The notes beneath the pieces were generated by a model. That model was not told where the DNA came from. It did not search any database and was given only the letters and a program-made list of their open reading frames with translations. Source: Lachnospiraceae bacterium (GTDB lineage: Bacteria > Bacteroidota > Bacteroidia > Bacteroidales > Muribaculaceae). From it: a DNA stretch of 56,568 bases. Position numbers and translations under genes: made by a program. Where the stretch lies: NCBI GenBank assembly GCA_023663655.1, contig JAMPGZ010000016.1:3630-60197 (forward strand), read 5' to 3'. Positions 16,910-25,993 of this stretch are shown here, one piece after another; the stretch's first letter is position 1; every line of letters starts with the position of its first letter.

Positions 16910-18046
16910 TCAATCATCAAATGAATATAAGACTATCACAGGATTTGATTCTTCATTCAACGAGTCTATCGGTGTAGGAATATTGTTAATTTCACAATGT
17001 TCAACTATATTTTCAGCGGAAACCACAGTTGCAACAATTTTTCCGTCGCTGTATTCCACAGCCGATGGAAAGAGAGAGAAAATACCCGATTCTTTACTCA
17101 CGATTGGACCTTCTAAAAGAGTACCACGCCCATTTTTCACATTCCATATCAAAGCATTGCATGTCATACCCAAAATGAGGTAATCGCCGGTTGCACATAG
17201 AGTCGTGATGAGAGTCGATTTAGCCTTCAAAACATCCTTGAAAATTGTCGAGTAGTCACCTTCAGAAGAGACTTTATTCTTAAATATTCCACTGACAGAG
17301 AATGCTGTTGACATTTTTCCGGTTTCGACATCGTAGCATTTTATTTCGCCTGAAAGTGGAGTCAAGGCATAGATGTTCTTGCCATCTGTCGACATAGATT
17401 TCATTGCCCATTCATAACTGCCGTTGCTGCTGTAATCGGTAGTCTCGACAGCATTAAGCACCTTGGGATCGGCAGGATTCCATAATCCATAAAGTGGAAC
17501 ATTCTTCCTAAACGAGATGGCATTTGCCACAAGAAAACTCCCATCGCCTATCGGAGTCATTGCCATAGCAAACTTCAAGCAATCAACGTCTGTGATATCC
17601 TCTATCCATTCTCCATCGGTGGAATAAACACATATCTTATTTTGATTGCCCGACACAATGTAGACTTTTCCATCAGTAATACCGAAAATATTGATCGATT
17701 GATATTCACCGGGACCATTTCCTTGCCCGCCAATACTGCACAAGAATTTTCCGTTACGGTCAAATTTGTAAAGGTTCTTACGCTTTGATACCAAAAACCA
17801 ATTGCCATCCTCGCGAGTTATGTGCGACACGGAGCCGACAAGGCACTCATCGGTGGTTTCAAGCACGATAAATTCCGTGGATTTAATTTTCAGCCCCACA
17901 TGATTTAAATCATTATGCGAGCATTGCCCTATATCGAGATTTTTAATATCTGACGATGTGCCGTCAACATTTTTACATGACGTAAAAATGCTGCTCATGC
18001 AAATAAAAGCAACGATGCCGACACGGCATAAATCACGAATATACAT
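16910..18046 (-). CDS. 6-bladed beta-propeller lipoprotein
   Basis: A 378-residue protein with a lipoprotein signal (lipobox FTSC, Cys24). Blade motifs include LYKFDRNGKFLCSIGG followed by QGNGPGEYQSI and VYIVSGNQNKICVYSTDG, the pattern of the Bacteroidales 6-bladed beta-propeller family. It is separated from its neighbours by about 90 nt on each side in the same orientation, so it is probably co-transcribed with the other array members. It is only distantly similar to paralogues A and B. No enzymatic motif is visible; a binding or structural role is likely. Confidence 0.78.
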   Translation of the reverse strand: MYIRDLCRVGIVAFICMSSIFTSCKNVDGTSSDIKNLDIGQCSHNDLNHVGLKIKSTEFIVLETTDECLVGSVSHITREDGNWFLVSKRKNLYKFDRNGKFLCSIGGQGNGPGEYQSINIFGITDGKVYIVSGNQNKICVYSTDGEWIEDITDVDCLKFAMAMTPIGDGSFLVANAISFRKNVPLYGLWNPADPKVLNAVETTDYSSNGSYEWAMKSMSTDGKNIYALTPLSGEIKCYDVETGKMSTAFSVSGIFKNKVSSEGDYSTIFKDVLKAKSTLITTLCATGDYLILGMTCNALIWNVKNGRGTLLEGPIVSKESGIFSLFPSAVEYSDGKIVATVVSAENIVEHCEINNIPTPIDSLNEESNPVIVLYSFDD

Positions 18047-18135
18047 ACCATTCTAAAATTACTATTCATATATATACGCCATCCATTCAGTTAATGACCT
18101 GAATGGCATCCATAACTAAGAGTTTAGCGTTTAAG

Positions 18136-19290
18136 CTATTGATTTCTCAAATTATATTTAACCAGAACCGGATTGTCCTCTTCTGTTATCTGTGAGGCGA
18201 TTTCGTGCAATACAGAATGCTCACCGGGAACCTTGTCATATTCCGCCAAGACTTTTGCATTCGGTGCTTGTAATACCGACAAAAAGAACCTCTGATTTTT
18301 ATCGGATGTATCATAAGCATACTCCGACACAGGCATTCCGTTTTTATCCAATCTCATAACACCTTGGTGCAAAACGCCTGTTTTATCGGCAATTACCACT
18401 ATAGGCAACGCATTTTCTGATGTATAAGAAAACATCAGAGTGTCGCCCCAATTGTAGAACGCATGGATATTTTTAGGCATATTTCCATCCAAAATCGCAT
18501 TTGCTGCCGCCTTGTCAGCATCAAGGGCTACACTTCTGTCTCCAAGGTTTATTTTTGCGTATGGAGCCAATTCTCCATTTTGGGGATTAACCGTATATAT
18601 GGTATCATTCAATGGAAAATACGTGAATATCTTATTCCCATATTCAAAAAAATTATTTCCTCCTGTAGAAAATGTGTAGCTGTGTCCACATAAATGCCGG
18701 TTGAATGGAACAGCTTCAACCATATCTCCTCCGCGTGCAGGCTTGAACTTATAGGAATAGGGCTTGTCGCTTGAGCCATCGGCATAGCCTAAACCGACAT
18801 TCAACGCTACTCCATCGGGCAGTATTTTAAAACCGTTACATTTCGGCACTTCAATTGTTTCGAGTAATTCATCATCAAGGCTATATACATAAATCATGCC
18901 CTTCATCCCATCCAAGAGATGCAATTTTCCATCATATATATCAAAGTCGTACAAACGAGCATATTCTCCGGGACCCTCGCCAAGATGCTTATATTCACGA
19001 CAGAAAGTTCCATCAGCATTGAATACGAGAATTCGCTTACTGCCATCGTTGATATAAATACGATCGCCATTGAAGTGGATTTTGTAGCACCTTGAAATCA
19101 TGGAACTATCGTTGGTTTCAAGCAGAATATACTCGTCAAACTCAAATATAGAATCGAATGGCAATACTGTATTTCCATCGTATTTTGTACAGTCTATAGT
19201 CAGAAAATCGGATGATTCGCCATTAGATTTATGCGATTTGCATCCACCGAGCATAAAAACTGCTGCAAGCAAGAATGATATTTTTTTCAT
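18136..19290 (-). CDS. 6-bladed beta-propeller lipoprotein
   Basis: The open frame extends to 19326, but the better start is the ATG at 19290, because only from there does a normal lipoprotein signal follow (MKKISFLLAAVFMLGGC). That gives 384 residues. The propeller motifs ILVFNADGTFCREY, HLGEGPGEYARLYDFDIYD and LHLLDGMKGMIYVYS are clear. It is closely packed with the small protein gene upstream and the next propeller downstream. As with its neighbours, function is unknown; these lipoproteins are usually placed at the cell envelope. Confidence 0.78.
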   Translation of the reverse strand: MKKISFLLAAVFMLGGCKSHKSNGESSDFLTIDCTKYDGNTVLPFDSIFEFDEYILLETNDSSMISRCYKIHFNGDRIYINDGSKRILVFNADGTFCREYKHLGEGPGEYARLYDFDIYDGKLHLLDGMKGMIYVYSLDDELLETIEVPKCNGFKILPDGVALNVGLGYADGSSDKPYSYKFKPARGGDMVEAVPFNRHLCGHSYTFSTGGNNFFEYGNKIFTYFPLNDTIYTVNPQNGELAPYAKINLGDRSVALDADKAAANAILDGNMPKNIHAFYNWGDTLMFSYTSENALPIVVIADKTGVLHQGVMRLDKNGMPVSEYAYDTSDKNQRFFLSVLQAPNAKVLAEYDKVPGEHSVLHEIASQITEEDNPVLVKYNLRNQ

Positions 19291-19332
19291 TGGTCTCGAT
19301 TTTTTTGATGATCTTTTCAGAAGCAATAAATG

Positions 19333-19602
19333 CTATTTGCGCTTCTTCTTTTCTATATCGGAAAACACTTTTTCCAAAACCGACAAGAATATTGTGTCGT
19401 TTCTGACTGATATTTCTGATATTTCAGTTGGTTTTAGCTGCTTCATCTCAGCATTGGATATAGGCAGTTGCTTACCGCCGTGCTGAATCACATAAACCTC
19501 TTTTACTGCTGTTTTTGTTCCCTTCTTGTCAGTTGCGGGATTTCCACCCCATATATACAAGGAGAAAAACATCGCTGCTAAAATGATAATAAATCGTGTC
19601 AT
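19333..19602 (-). CDS. Small exported protein with a plug-like motif
   Basis: An 89-residue protein with an N-terminal signal peptide (residues 1-19). The mature part holds VYVIQHGGKQLPISNAEMK, then LKPTEISEISVRND, and ends in a basic tail (EKKKRK). The pattern of a short beta strand, a helix and L.P..I..I.V..D resembles the start of TonB-receptor plug domains, but nothing else of a receptor is present. It lies 12 nt downstream of paralogue B and 42 nt before the next propeller gene, so it is probably co-expressed with them. I do not recognise a named family. Confidence 0.6.
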   Translation of the reverse strand: MTRFIIILAAMFFSLYIWGGNPATDKKGTKTAVKEVYVIQHGGKQLPISNAEMKQLKPTEISEISVRNDTIFLSVLEKVFSDIEKKKRK

Positions 19603-19614
19603 ATTATATAAAAT

Positions 19615-20676
19615 TTATTCAAGAGTATATTTCACCACGGCACCCTCTCCATTTCTTTTGATCAGCCCATAGAGAGCCCTGTCATCTTCCGAAGCCGAGA
19701 TGCAGAAAAGCCGATCGTTGACACGGTATCCGGCAACCAATTCTCCATCCCAATTGAGTTTAAGGATGGTCTTGGGTTTCTTTACGCCTTCATCAATCTC
19801 TGCCTGTGTGCGTCCGTCATATAATAGATAGACATGGTTGGGTGTAGCTGACAGGCGTTTGTAATTGCATATATCGTTATCGTCCGATTTCAACACCGTG
19901 ACATATTGGTTCGGCTTTTCAGTCTTGGCTTTAGGACTGAAAGTGAAGCGTTCATTAATCACTTTAAGATTGTCGCCGGTCATGTCGTAGAATGCAAGCC
20001 AATCGCTATAAGCGCCTGCTGCGACAAGACGTGTGCCCTGAGGATTAGCTATTATTCTGAATTGATTGATTAGACCGAAAGAATGTCGGTCTTGTATGTT
20101 AGTAGTGTCTCCGGGATATTCCCCGAATGTTTGCAGTAATGTGCCGTCGGAATCAACCAAAGCCAGCAATTTGTTGCCGAATACTCCTTCAGTTACGAAT
20201 TTGGATCCTAAAGGCGTCACTTCGCCACCACGAATAGGCAGAAAATCGACTGTTGAAATGATGGAGCTTGAATCAAGTAAGATTTTGTCGGAGCTAATCT
20301 TGAAGGTTTGAGCTTTCTTTCGTTGAGTGTCGTTTAAAAAAAGGCATTCAGTGAGCGGATTGTAATAACAGTTCCTTGTGTTTATAAATTCAAATGGACC
20401 TTGCCCTTTGCGGGCAATATATTGAGGAGTCTTGACATCAAGATTTGAATAATAAGCAAGAAAGCAGGTGTCGTTGTAATCATCAATTATTACACCTTTC
20501 TCAACTGCTAAGATATCCTTAGGATTAAGAATATCGGCATCAGTAAGAATTTCCTCGCCTGTGATAATAGGGAATGATGAATAGTCAAATGTGTCTTTGG
20601 CTGAGTCAGATTGGTTGCACGAGGTGATCACAGACAGAGCAACTATTGCTGAGAAAAAATAAAATGGTCGGTTCAT
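19615..20676 (-). CDS. TolB-like/BF3164-type propeller lipoprotein, paralogue B
   Basis: A 353-residue lipoprotein nearly identical to the product of 15760-16821. Nucleotides 19705-20369 match 15850-16514 with no difference that I could find, whereas the first roughly 300 nt of the coding sequence and the last 90 nt carry both silent and amino-acid changes. That pattern points to gene conversion or a recent partial duplication. It is the first gene of the array, and a similar short sequence precedes both paralogues. No clear TAnnTTTG promoter is visible in the 110 nt upstream. Confidence 0.7.
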   Translation of the reverse strand: MNRPFYFFSAIVALSVITSCNQSDSAKDTFDYSSFPIITGEEILTDADILNPKDILAVEKGVIIDDYNDTCFLAYYSNLDVKTPQYIARKGQGPFEFINTRNCYYNPLTECLFLNDTQRKKAQTFKISSDKILLDSSSIISTVDFLPIRGGEVTPLGSKFVTEGVFGNKLLALVDSDGTLLQTFGEYPGDTTNIQDRHSFGLINQFRIIANPQGTRLVAAGAYSDWLAFYDMTGDNLKVINERFTFSPKAKTEKPNQYVTVLKSDDNDICNYKRLSATPNHVYLLYDGRTQAEIDEGVKKPKTILKLNWDGELVAGYRVNDRLFCISASEDDRALYGLIKRNGEGAVVKYTLE

Positions 20677-20788
20677 GTAAAATCTTTTTTAGCTTTCCAA
20701 TCAAAGGTTAAATAACAAACCGTATAATAAAAACGGCATTATTCCGGGTAAATATAAGAAATTTTAGAGATAGAACGCAAATTTTTCA

Positions 20789-20930
20789 GTACGGAAAAAG
20801 TTCGGAATTTAATTTCCGTACTTTTCCCGTACTCTACCCGAACTTTTTCCGAACTGACAGCGATTTATATTCAAAACATTTAAATACCTGATAACCAAGA
20901 GGCATTATTTATATCGCGGTTATATTAAAG
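20789..20930. repeat. Right direct repeat bounding the propeller array (palindromic)
   Basis: This copy matches 15551-15692 in the same orientation. It opens with GTACGG...CCGTAC as outer stem, an inner near-palindrome around TTTAA, and repeated CCGAAC motifs, then an A/T-rich tail (tttatattcaaaaca in both copies). It lies between the start of paralogue B and the end of the AraC gene. The rest of the 327-nt gene-free stretch 20677-21003 holds only a small hairpin (CCGTATAATAAAAACGG) near 20718. Confidence 0.8.
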
Positions 20931-21003
20931 GGGCTTATACTAACAAGAAGCAGGATAAATCGAGGCAATCTCAATTCTGTCGCTGATACATTGTCCGAAT
21001 TGA

Positions 21004-21912
21004 TTAATTTTGCTCAAGATGCAACCGGAATTCAGTAGGACTCTGTCCGGTCATCCGCTTAAACATACGCGAAAAATGTGCCGGATATTGGAAACCGAGG
21101 TCGTATGCTATGATGCTCACATCATCGGACGACACTGCAAGTCTGTGCTTAGCCACATTTATCATGTGTTGCATAATGAGAGCCTTGGTGGTCATACCGG
21201 TCTCCTTCTTCACCAGTTCACCAAAGTATTTAGGCGACAGATTAGCTCTATCGGCAAATTCGCTGACCGACGGCAACCCGAATCCGTCGCCCTTGACAGG
21301 GGAATCATAATACTCTTTCAACTGACGCTCAAATTGCGACACTATTTCAGAGTTCACCTTATGTCGGGTGATGAACTGGCGGTCATAAAAACGGCTTATA
21401 TATTCAAGCAGAAGTTGCAAACTTGCCGACAACACCGATGCCGAATGACTATCGACCGGATAATCAAGCTCCACATTAATCTTGTCAAGACAATCCAGAA
21501 ATATCGCTCTCTCCGAATCGGAAAGATGAAGAGCCTCCATCTGGGAATAGTCAAAGAAATCAAAGCTAGCAATCTTTTCGCCAAGAGGAGTGCCATAAAT
21601 CAGATCGGGATGGAACAGAACCCCTATAGCATCGGCTGGCATCTCATTATCTTTCATGATGACCTCCACACTCTGTCCCGGCGAAAAAGTCACCACCGTG
21701 CCTTCCTGATAGTCATATTGACGCCTACCGTATCTGACCGAACAATTGGCTCCGTTTTTAAGAAACAGAGCATACAGTCCGTAGTTCACTCTCACATTGT
21801 TAAGCACCCTTCCAGATTCTTTCAGATTGACCACCGTGACAAGCGGATGACGCGTTGGCAATCCATACACCTTATTGTAAGAGTCTACTGAATCAAATTC
21901 AATGGTTTCCAT
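21004..21912 (-). CDS. AraC-family transcriptional regulator
   Basis: A 302-residue protein. The first 190 residues form a cupin-like ligand or effector domain (VRYGRRQYDYQEGTVVTFSPGQ). The last 100 hold the double helix-turn-helix of the AraC family: VSEFADRANLSPKYFGELVK, then IAYDLGFQYPAHFSRMFKR and MTGQSPTEFR. It probably binds DNA as a dimer and responds to a small molecule. A possible -7 box, TATTTTTG on the minus strand at 21938-21945, lies 26 nt upstream of the start. The divergent channel gene is a candidate target. Confidence 0.92.
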   Translation of the reverse strand: METIEFDSVDSYNKVYGLPTRHPLVTVVNLKESGRVLNNVRVNYGLYALFLKNGANCSVRYGRRQYDYQEGTVVTFSPGQSVEVIMKDNEMPADAIGVLFHPDLIYGTPLGEKIASFDFFDYSQMEALHLSDSERAIFLDCLDKINVELDYPVDSHSASVLSASLQLLLEYISRFYDRQFITRHKVNSEIVSQFERQLKEYYDSPVKGDGFGLPSVSEFADRANLSPKYFGELVKKETGMTTKALIMQHMINVAKHRLAVSSDDVSIIAYDLGFQYPAHFSRMFKRMTGQSPTEFRLHLEQN

Positions 21913-22095
21913 CTTCTGCCTGTTTGTTTATCTGTCACAAAAATAATCGAAAAATTTCACATTTCATTTCAGAAATCGGATTTTGGTAAGCAATTGCGAA
22001 ATAATGTATAGCACCGGCATCACATTACACTGCAAAAACATGAACATAATAAATTTCGGGATGTTTATAATGTATAAATTAAGAGCCTGTTCATC

Positions 22096-22812
22096 ATGAA
22101 TGCTGCTGTTTCAACTCAACCGCCTCATAAAGAGCATAAGCACTATCTGCTGGGGATAATGAATCTCATCGTGCTGGTGCTTTCAATCATGCTGATTGTA
22201 TGGATTTCAATCGACACGTTCAAAAGAGTCAATTTTTTGGAAAATCATCACTACATGACTTTCCAATTCTGGGTGTGCATAATCTTCATCATTGACTTTT
22301 TCGTCGAGATGCGTTACGCCGCCGACAAATGGCGTTTTGTGAGACGGCGAATAGTGTTCCTGCTGCTCTCCATTCCATATCTCAACATTATAAACCTGAC
22401 AGACATATCCCTTAGTCATGACGCTATTTATTTCGTGCGCTTCATCCCCCTTGCCCGAGGTGCGCTTGCCCTATCGATAGTGATAAGCTACCTGTCGTCC
22501 AATGCCGTCACAAGCCTTTTCATGTCCTATCTGTCGATCATGATCCTCGTGGGTTATTTCTGCTCACTTATTTTCTATCAACGCGAGGCAGGGGTGAATC
22601 CGGAGGTCAATTCCTATTGGACAGCTTTGTGGTGGTCGGCAATGAATATGTCGACCGTGGGCTGCAACATATCTCCTGTCACTGTCTCAGGGAAAATAGT
22701 CGCGGTGATCCTGCCAGTGTCAGGTATGGTGATATTCCCTCTATTCACTGTCTATCTGACCGACTTCGTGACCCGGTCGGTGAAAAAATCAAAGGAAAAG
22801 AACGGCATATAA
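22096..22812 (+). CDS. Ion channel of the potassium-channel superfamily with atypical filter
   Basis: A 238-residue membrane protein with about six hydrophobic segments. Near the C terminus, NSYWTALWWSAMNMSTVGCN has the layout of a pore helix plus selectivity filter, followed by the last helix (IVAVILPVSGMVIFPLFTVY). In classical potassium channels the filter reads TVGYG; here residues 187-191 are TVGCN. A basic stretch (DKWRFVRRRIVF) follows the second segment, but no clear voltage-sensor arginine ladder is seen. The C terminus is a short basic tail with no RCK/TrkA domain. It is divergent to the AraC gene at 21912. Ion selectivity cannot be read from sequence. Confidence 0.75.
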   Translation: MNAAVSTQPPHKEHKHYLLGIMNLIVLVLSIMLIVWISIDTFKRVNFLENHHYMTFQFWVCIIFIIDFFVEMRYAADKWRFVRRRIVFLLLSIPYLNIINLTDISLSHDAIYFVRFIPLARGALALSIVISYLSSNAVTSLFMSYLSIMILVGYFCSLIFYQREAGVNPEVNSYWTALWWSAMNMSTVGCNISPVTVSGKIVAVILPVSGMVIFPLFTVYLTDFVTRSVKKSKEKNGI

Positions 22813-22913
22813 CCGTCACCGTCGTCCCACGGAAAAGACAAACCGACATCCCAAAACACAAATCATCCTGCTTTTTACCCAAGGCGGGGATGTGTAATTT
22901 GACAAATGTTGCT

Positions 22914-22921
22914 TAACTTTG
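22914..22921 (+). promoter_or_regulatory. -7 box of the urea transporter gene
   Basis: TAACTTTG fits TAnnTTTG. It ends one base before the first possible ATG (22923), so that ATG would lie at or before the transcription start. This argues for translation from the next in-frame ATG at 22953. Confidence 0.6.
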
Positions 22922-22952
22922 CATGCACCATCTAAAGAATCACATCACGCCA

Positions 22953-23891
22953 ATGAATCATATAAAATCAACCGTCACAGCACTTCTGAATGGCTCAGGT
23001 CAAGTGATGTTCCAGCAGAACCCTTGGACGGGAATATTATTTTTAGCCGGAATATTCCTGGGATCCTACGAATGCCATTCTCCACAAGTGGCATGGGGCG
23101 CCATAGCAGGATTGACGGCATCCACTCTCGCCGGATTCATGACCGCACGCGGAGAGAATGCCGGCAAGCAAGGATTGTGGGGATTTAACGGAATCCTTGT
23201 GGGATGCGCATTCCCCACGTTCTTGTCCAACACTCCGCAAATGTGGGTGGCATTGGTGTTCTGCGCCATGCTTTCCACCTGGGTGCGCGATGGGCTCAAC
23301 AAAGCGATGGCTCCGATCAAAATCAATTCACTGACATTCCCGTTCGTATTGCTCACATGGATATTTTTGCTCGCATCGCAATCATTGGACGGCATCAGCC
23401 CATCAGCCCTCCCCTCTCCCGAACTTGAAAATCTCTCCACGCTGCCGCTCGACACGTCAGCATCAGCTTTGGCTGAATATTGGCTCAAAGGCATCTCACA
23501 GGTGTTTCTGATCAATTCGTGGCTGACCGGCGCGCTCTTCCTTATCGGCCTGGCGATATGCAGCCGCAGGGCTGCGATATGGGCGGCAGCGGCATCGGCG
23601 ATCGCTCTTGCTACAGCCATCGCATTTAAAGCTGATCCGGCTGATATCGCCAACGGTCTGTTTGGCTACAGCCCTGTCCTTACCGGTATTGCGATAGGAT
23701 GCGTATTCGCCAGTCATAACACAAAGTCGGCAATATGGGCACTCGCCGCAATCATCGCCACCGTCTTCGTACAGGCAGGAATGAATTCCCTCTTGTCACC
23801 TCTCGGAATTCCGTCTCTGACAGGACCATTCTGCCTGACGACATGGTTGTTCCTCTTGCCTGGATATGATTTCAACACCAGAAAAAAGTAA
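22953..23891 (+). CDS. Urea transporter (UT family)
   Basis: About 312 residues from the ATG at 22953; the upstream ATG at 22923 would add 10 residues but collides with the promoter. The protein shows the internal duplication of the UT fold: QQNPWTGILFLAGIFLGSY with LINSWLTGALFLIGLAI, GLWGFNGILVGCAF with GLFGYSPVLTGIAIG, and LTFPFVLLTWIFL with LTGPFCLTTWLFL. UT proteins form trimers of passive urea channels in the inner membrane. No urease genes are in the window, so its link to nitrogen use or acid resistance is not shown here. The gene stands alone on the plus strand. Confidence 0.9.
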   Translation: MNHIKSTVTALLNGSGQVMFQQNPWTGILFLAGIFLGSYECHSPQVAWGAIAGLTASTLAGFMTARGENAGKQGLWGFNGILVGCAFPTFLSNTPQMWVALVFCAMLSTWVRDGLNKAMAPIKINSLTFPFVLLTWIFLLASQSLDGISPSALPSPELENLSTLPLDTSASALAEYWLKGISQVFLINSWLTGALFLIGLAICSRRAAIWAAAASAIALATAIAFKADPADIANGLFGYSPVLTGIAIGCVFASHNTKSAIWALAAIIATVFVQAGMNSLLSPLGIPSLTGPFCLTTWLFLLPGYDFNTRKK

Positions 23892-23942
23892 AAATGGTAG
23901 GTATTCCTGAGTTTATTATAAAATAATACCGATAAATGGCTC

Positions 23943-23950
23943 TATATTTG
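23943..23950 (+). promoter_or_regulatory. -7 box of the DUF362 gene
   Basis: TATATTTG fits TAnnTTTG and lies 36 nt before the ATG at 23987. A clear TTTG -33 box is not seen. Confidence 0.5.
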
Positions 23951-23986
23951 CATCATTAAATAGTTTTAATTTTTCAACAGCAAATT

Positions 23987-24976
23987 ATGAACAGACTAAC
24001 CGGAGCGATAATTGCAGGAACAGCTTTAATTCTGGGATGCCGGCAATCAAACTCCCTAAATGCAGAAAACATGACAGCATCACCACAATCAAACGACTCT
24101 TCAATAGTCTACATGACTACCGAGATTTCCCCGGAGGCAATAATAAAATTGTATAACGCTTTGGGGCGAGAGGCTAAAGGCAAGGTAGCTATAAAAATAT
24201 CCACAGGTGAACCCGGCGGACACAACTATCTGCAACCATCCTTAATAGCCGATTTCGTGAAACTCACCAACGGCACTATCGTAGAATGCAACACCGCCTA
24301 TGATGGACGTCGCTCCACTACCGAAGAACATCGCCGTGCTGCTGAAGAACATGGATTCACAGCCATAGCGCCTGTCGACATCATGGATGCCGATGGTGAT
24401 GTAAAACTACCTGTTGAAGGTGGTAAGCATCTGACATTTGACATCGTTGGCTCGCATTTCCCCGACTATGACTTCACGGTGATCCTGTCTCATTTCAAAG
24501 GACACGCTATGGGCGGATTTGGCGGAGCCGTAAAAAATATGTCGATCGGAATAGCATCGTCAAACGGTAAAAGCCACATCCATTCTGCGGGAAAAATAGA
24601 CTCGCCCGAAACATTGTGGACAAATCTTGCCAATCAGGACGATTTTTTGGAATCAATGGCTGAAGCAGCCAAAGCGATTGCCGACCACTGCGGCGAAAAT
24701 ATCCTATATATAAATGTCGCCAACAAACTCTCGGTGGATTGCGACTGCGACTCCAATCCTGCCGATCCCGAAATGCACGACATAGGCATTCTCGCTTCGC
24801 TCGATCCCATAGCTTTGGACAAAGCGTGCACCGATCTTGTGAGATCATCCGACGACCATGGCAAAATACATTTAATCGAGCGAATTGACTCACGCCATGG
24901 AATGCACACTCTTGATTACGGAGAAAAGATAGGACTCGGTTCTCAGACTTACAAACTGATAAATCTTGACAAATAA
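23987..24976 (+). CDS. DUF362-family lipoprotein
   Basis: A 329-residue protein with a lipoprotein signal (lipobox LILGC, about Cys18). The body matches DUF362 proteins: KISTGEPGGHNYLQP near the start, ILSHFKGHAMGGFGGAVKNM in the middle, and the closing pattern DCDCDSNPADPEMHDIGILA followed by DPIALDKACTDLV. Other members of the family often occur with Fe-S proteins, but no ferredoxin domain is present here. The role is unknown; the conserved Cys, Asp and His residues suggest metal binding. It lies upstream of an AraC regulator and a haem-type membrane protein in the same orientation. Confidence 0.85.
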   Translation: MNRLTGAIIAGTALILGCRQSNSLNAENMTASPQSNDSSIVYMTTEISPEAIIKLYNALGREAKGKVAIKISTGEPGGHNYLQPSLIADFVKLTNGTIVECNTAYDGRRSTTEEHRRAAEEHGFTAIAPVDIMDADGDVKLPVEGGKHLTFDIVGSHFPDYDFTVILSHFKGHAMGGFGGAVKNMSIGIASSNGKSHIHSAGKIDSPETLWTNLANQDDFLESMAEAAKAIADHCGENILYINVANKLSVDCDCDSNPADPEMHDIGILASLDPIALDKACTDLVRSSDDHGKIHLIERIDSRHGMHTLDYGEKIGLGSQTYKLINLDK

Positions 24977-25033
24977 TCCCCTCACATTCCCACACTCAAT
25001 CCCCGGCAAGAAAACCATACCGACATTTTTCAT

Positions 25034-25041
25034 TACTTTTG
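25034..25041 (+). promoter_or_regulatory. -7 box of the AraC gene at 25065
   Basis: TACTTTTG fits TAnnTTTG, 23 nt before the ATG. The -33 region is weak. Confidence 0.5.
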
Positions 25042-25064
25042 TACATTGAAATGTCCAATATATA

Positions 25065-25913
25065 ATGAAGCGACCTGCGAAAGCGCCGATTCCGATACAC
25101 AGTCATGATGAATTGTCAAGCAATGGCATTCATATAAAGATTGTCACGCCCAACGATGTTGACCGCCATCCGATCGAATATGCGCATCGGGATGATTATT
25201 ACATATTCGGCATCATCGTCAGAGGCTGTCTGTGCTGCGAAATTGATTTCAAGAATCAGATTATCAGAGAAGGTGAGATTCAGTTCATCCGTCCCGGACA
25301 AATACACCGATTCATCAACGGTGAGAATTTCGAGGGATGGATGCTGATGCTCGAAAACGGGCTTGTCGAAGACCAATACAGACTGATATTCGACGAGGCA
25401 TCGGTAAACGGTGTCGCAACAACTGCCGGAGCGACTGAATTGGATGAGATTAAGACACTGTTTTCCATCATTCAGAAGATAATAAACCGCGATGGCGACA
25501 AACACGTCATCAAGCACATGATTTCAGCATTGGTTGGCATTATCGCCGGATGCTTCAGGGAATCTTGCCACCAACAACCAGCCTACAACAGTCGGCGTTC
25601 AGAAATAGTGCTTCAACTTGATTCTTTATTGCGCACCGAGCTATCGGCAAGCCACAGCCCTGCTTTTTACGCCCGGCGGCTACACCTTTCGCCGGTATAT
25701 CTGAATGAAGCAGTCAAGAGCGTCACCGGCTTTAGCGTAAGCAATTATATACGCAACGAGATAGTGCTGCGTGCCAAACGCATGCTGTACCATACCGATC
25801 TAAGCGTGAAACAAATCGCCTACTCCCTCGGATTTGAAGATAATGCTTATTTCACACGACTTTTCACAAAAGCTACCGGAAAGTCGCCTATAAAATTCAG
25901 GGCAAATCATTGA
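25065..25913 (+). CDS. AraC-family transcriptional regulator
   Basis: A 282-residue protein with an N-terminal cupin domain (FGIIVRGCLCCEIDFKNQII, then GEIQFIRPGQIHRF) and a C-terminal AraC DNA-binding domain (HSPAFYARRLHLSPVYLNEA, VKQIAYSLGFEDNAYFTRLF, KATGKSPIKFR). The cupin type is the one seen in small-molecule sensors. It lies between the DUF362 gene and the haem-type membrane protein gene, both on the same strand, and may control one or both. It has its own probable promoter. Confidence 0.92.
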   Translation: MKRPAKAPIPIHSHDELSSNGIHIKIVTPNDVDRHPIEYAHRDDYYIFGIIVRGCLCCEIDFKNQIIREGEIQFIRPGQIHRFINGENFEGWMLMLENGLVEDQYRLIFDEASVNGVATTAGATELDEIKTLFSIIQKIINRDGDKHVIKHMISALVGIIAGCFRESCHQQPAYNSRRSEIVLQLDSLLRTELSASHSPAFYARRLHLSPVYLNEAVKSVTGFSVSNYIRNEIVLRAKRMLYHTDLSVKQIAYSLGFEDNAYFTRLFTKATGKSPIKFRANH

Positions 25914-25993
25914 ATAGTCCAACAACTGACGTGTTGTGTCCATTGACCCGAAAGCGATCCTGAGATAATTTTGCAGCTAAAAAAAGCTGTTCA

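Noticed and set aside
21010-21891. 293-codon open frame on the plus strand
   Set aside because: It is fully antisense to the AraC gene, whose HTH motifs are unmistakable.
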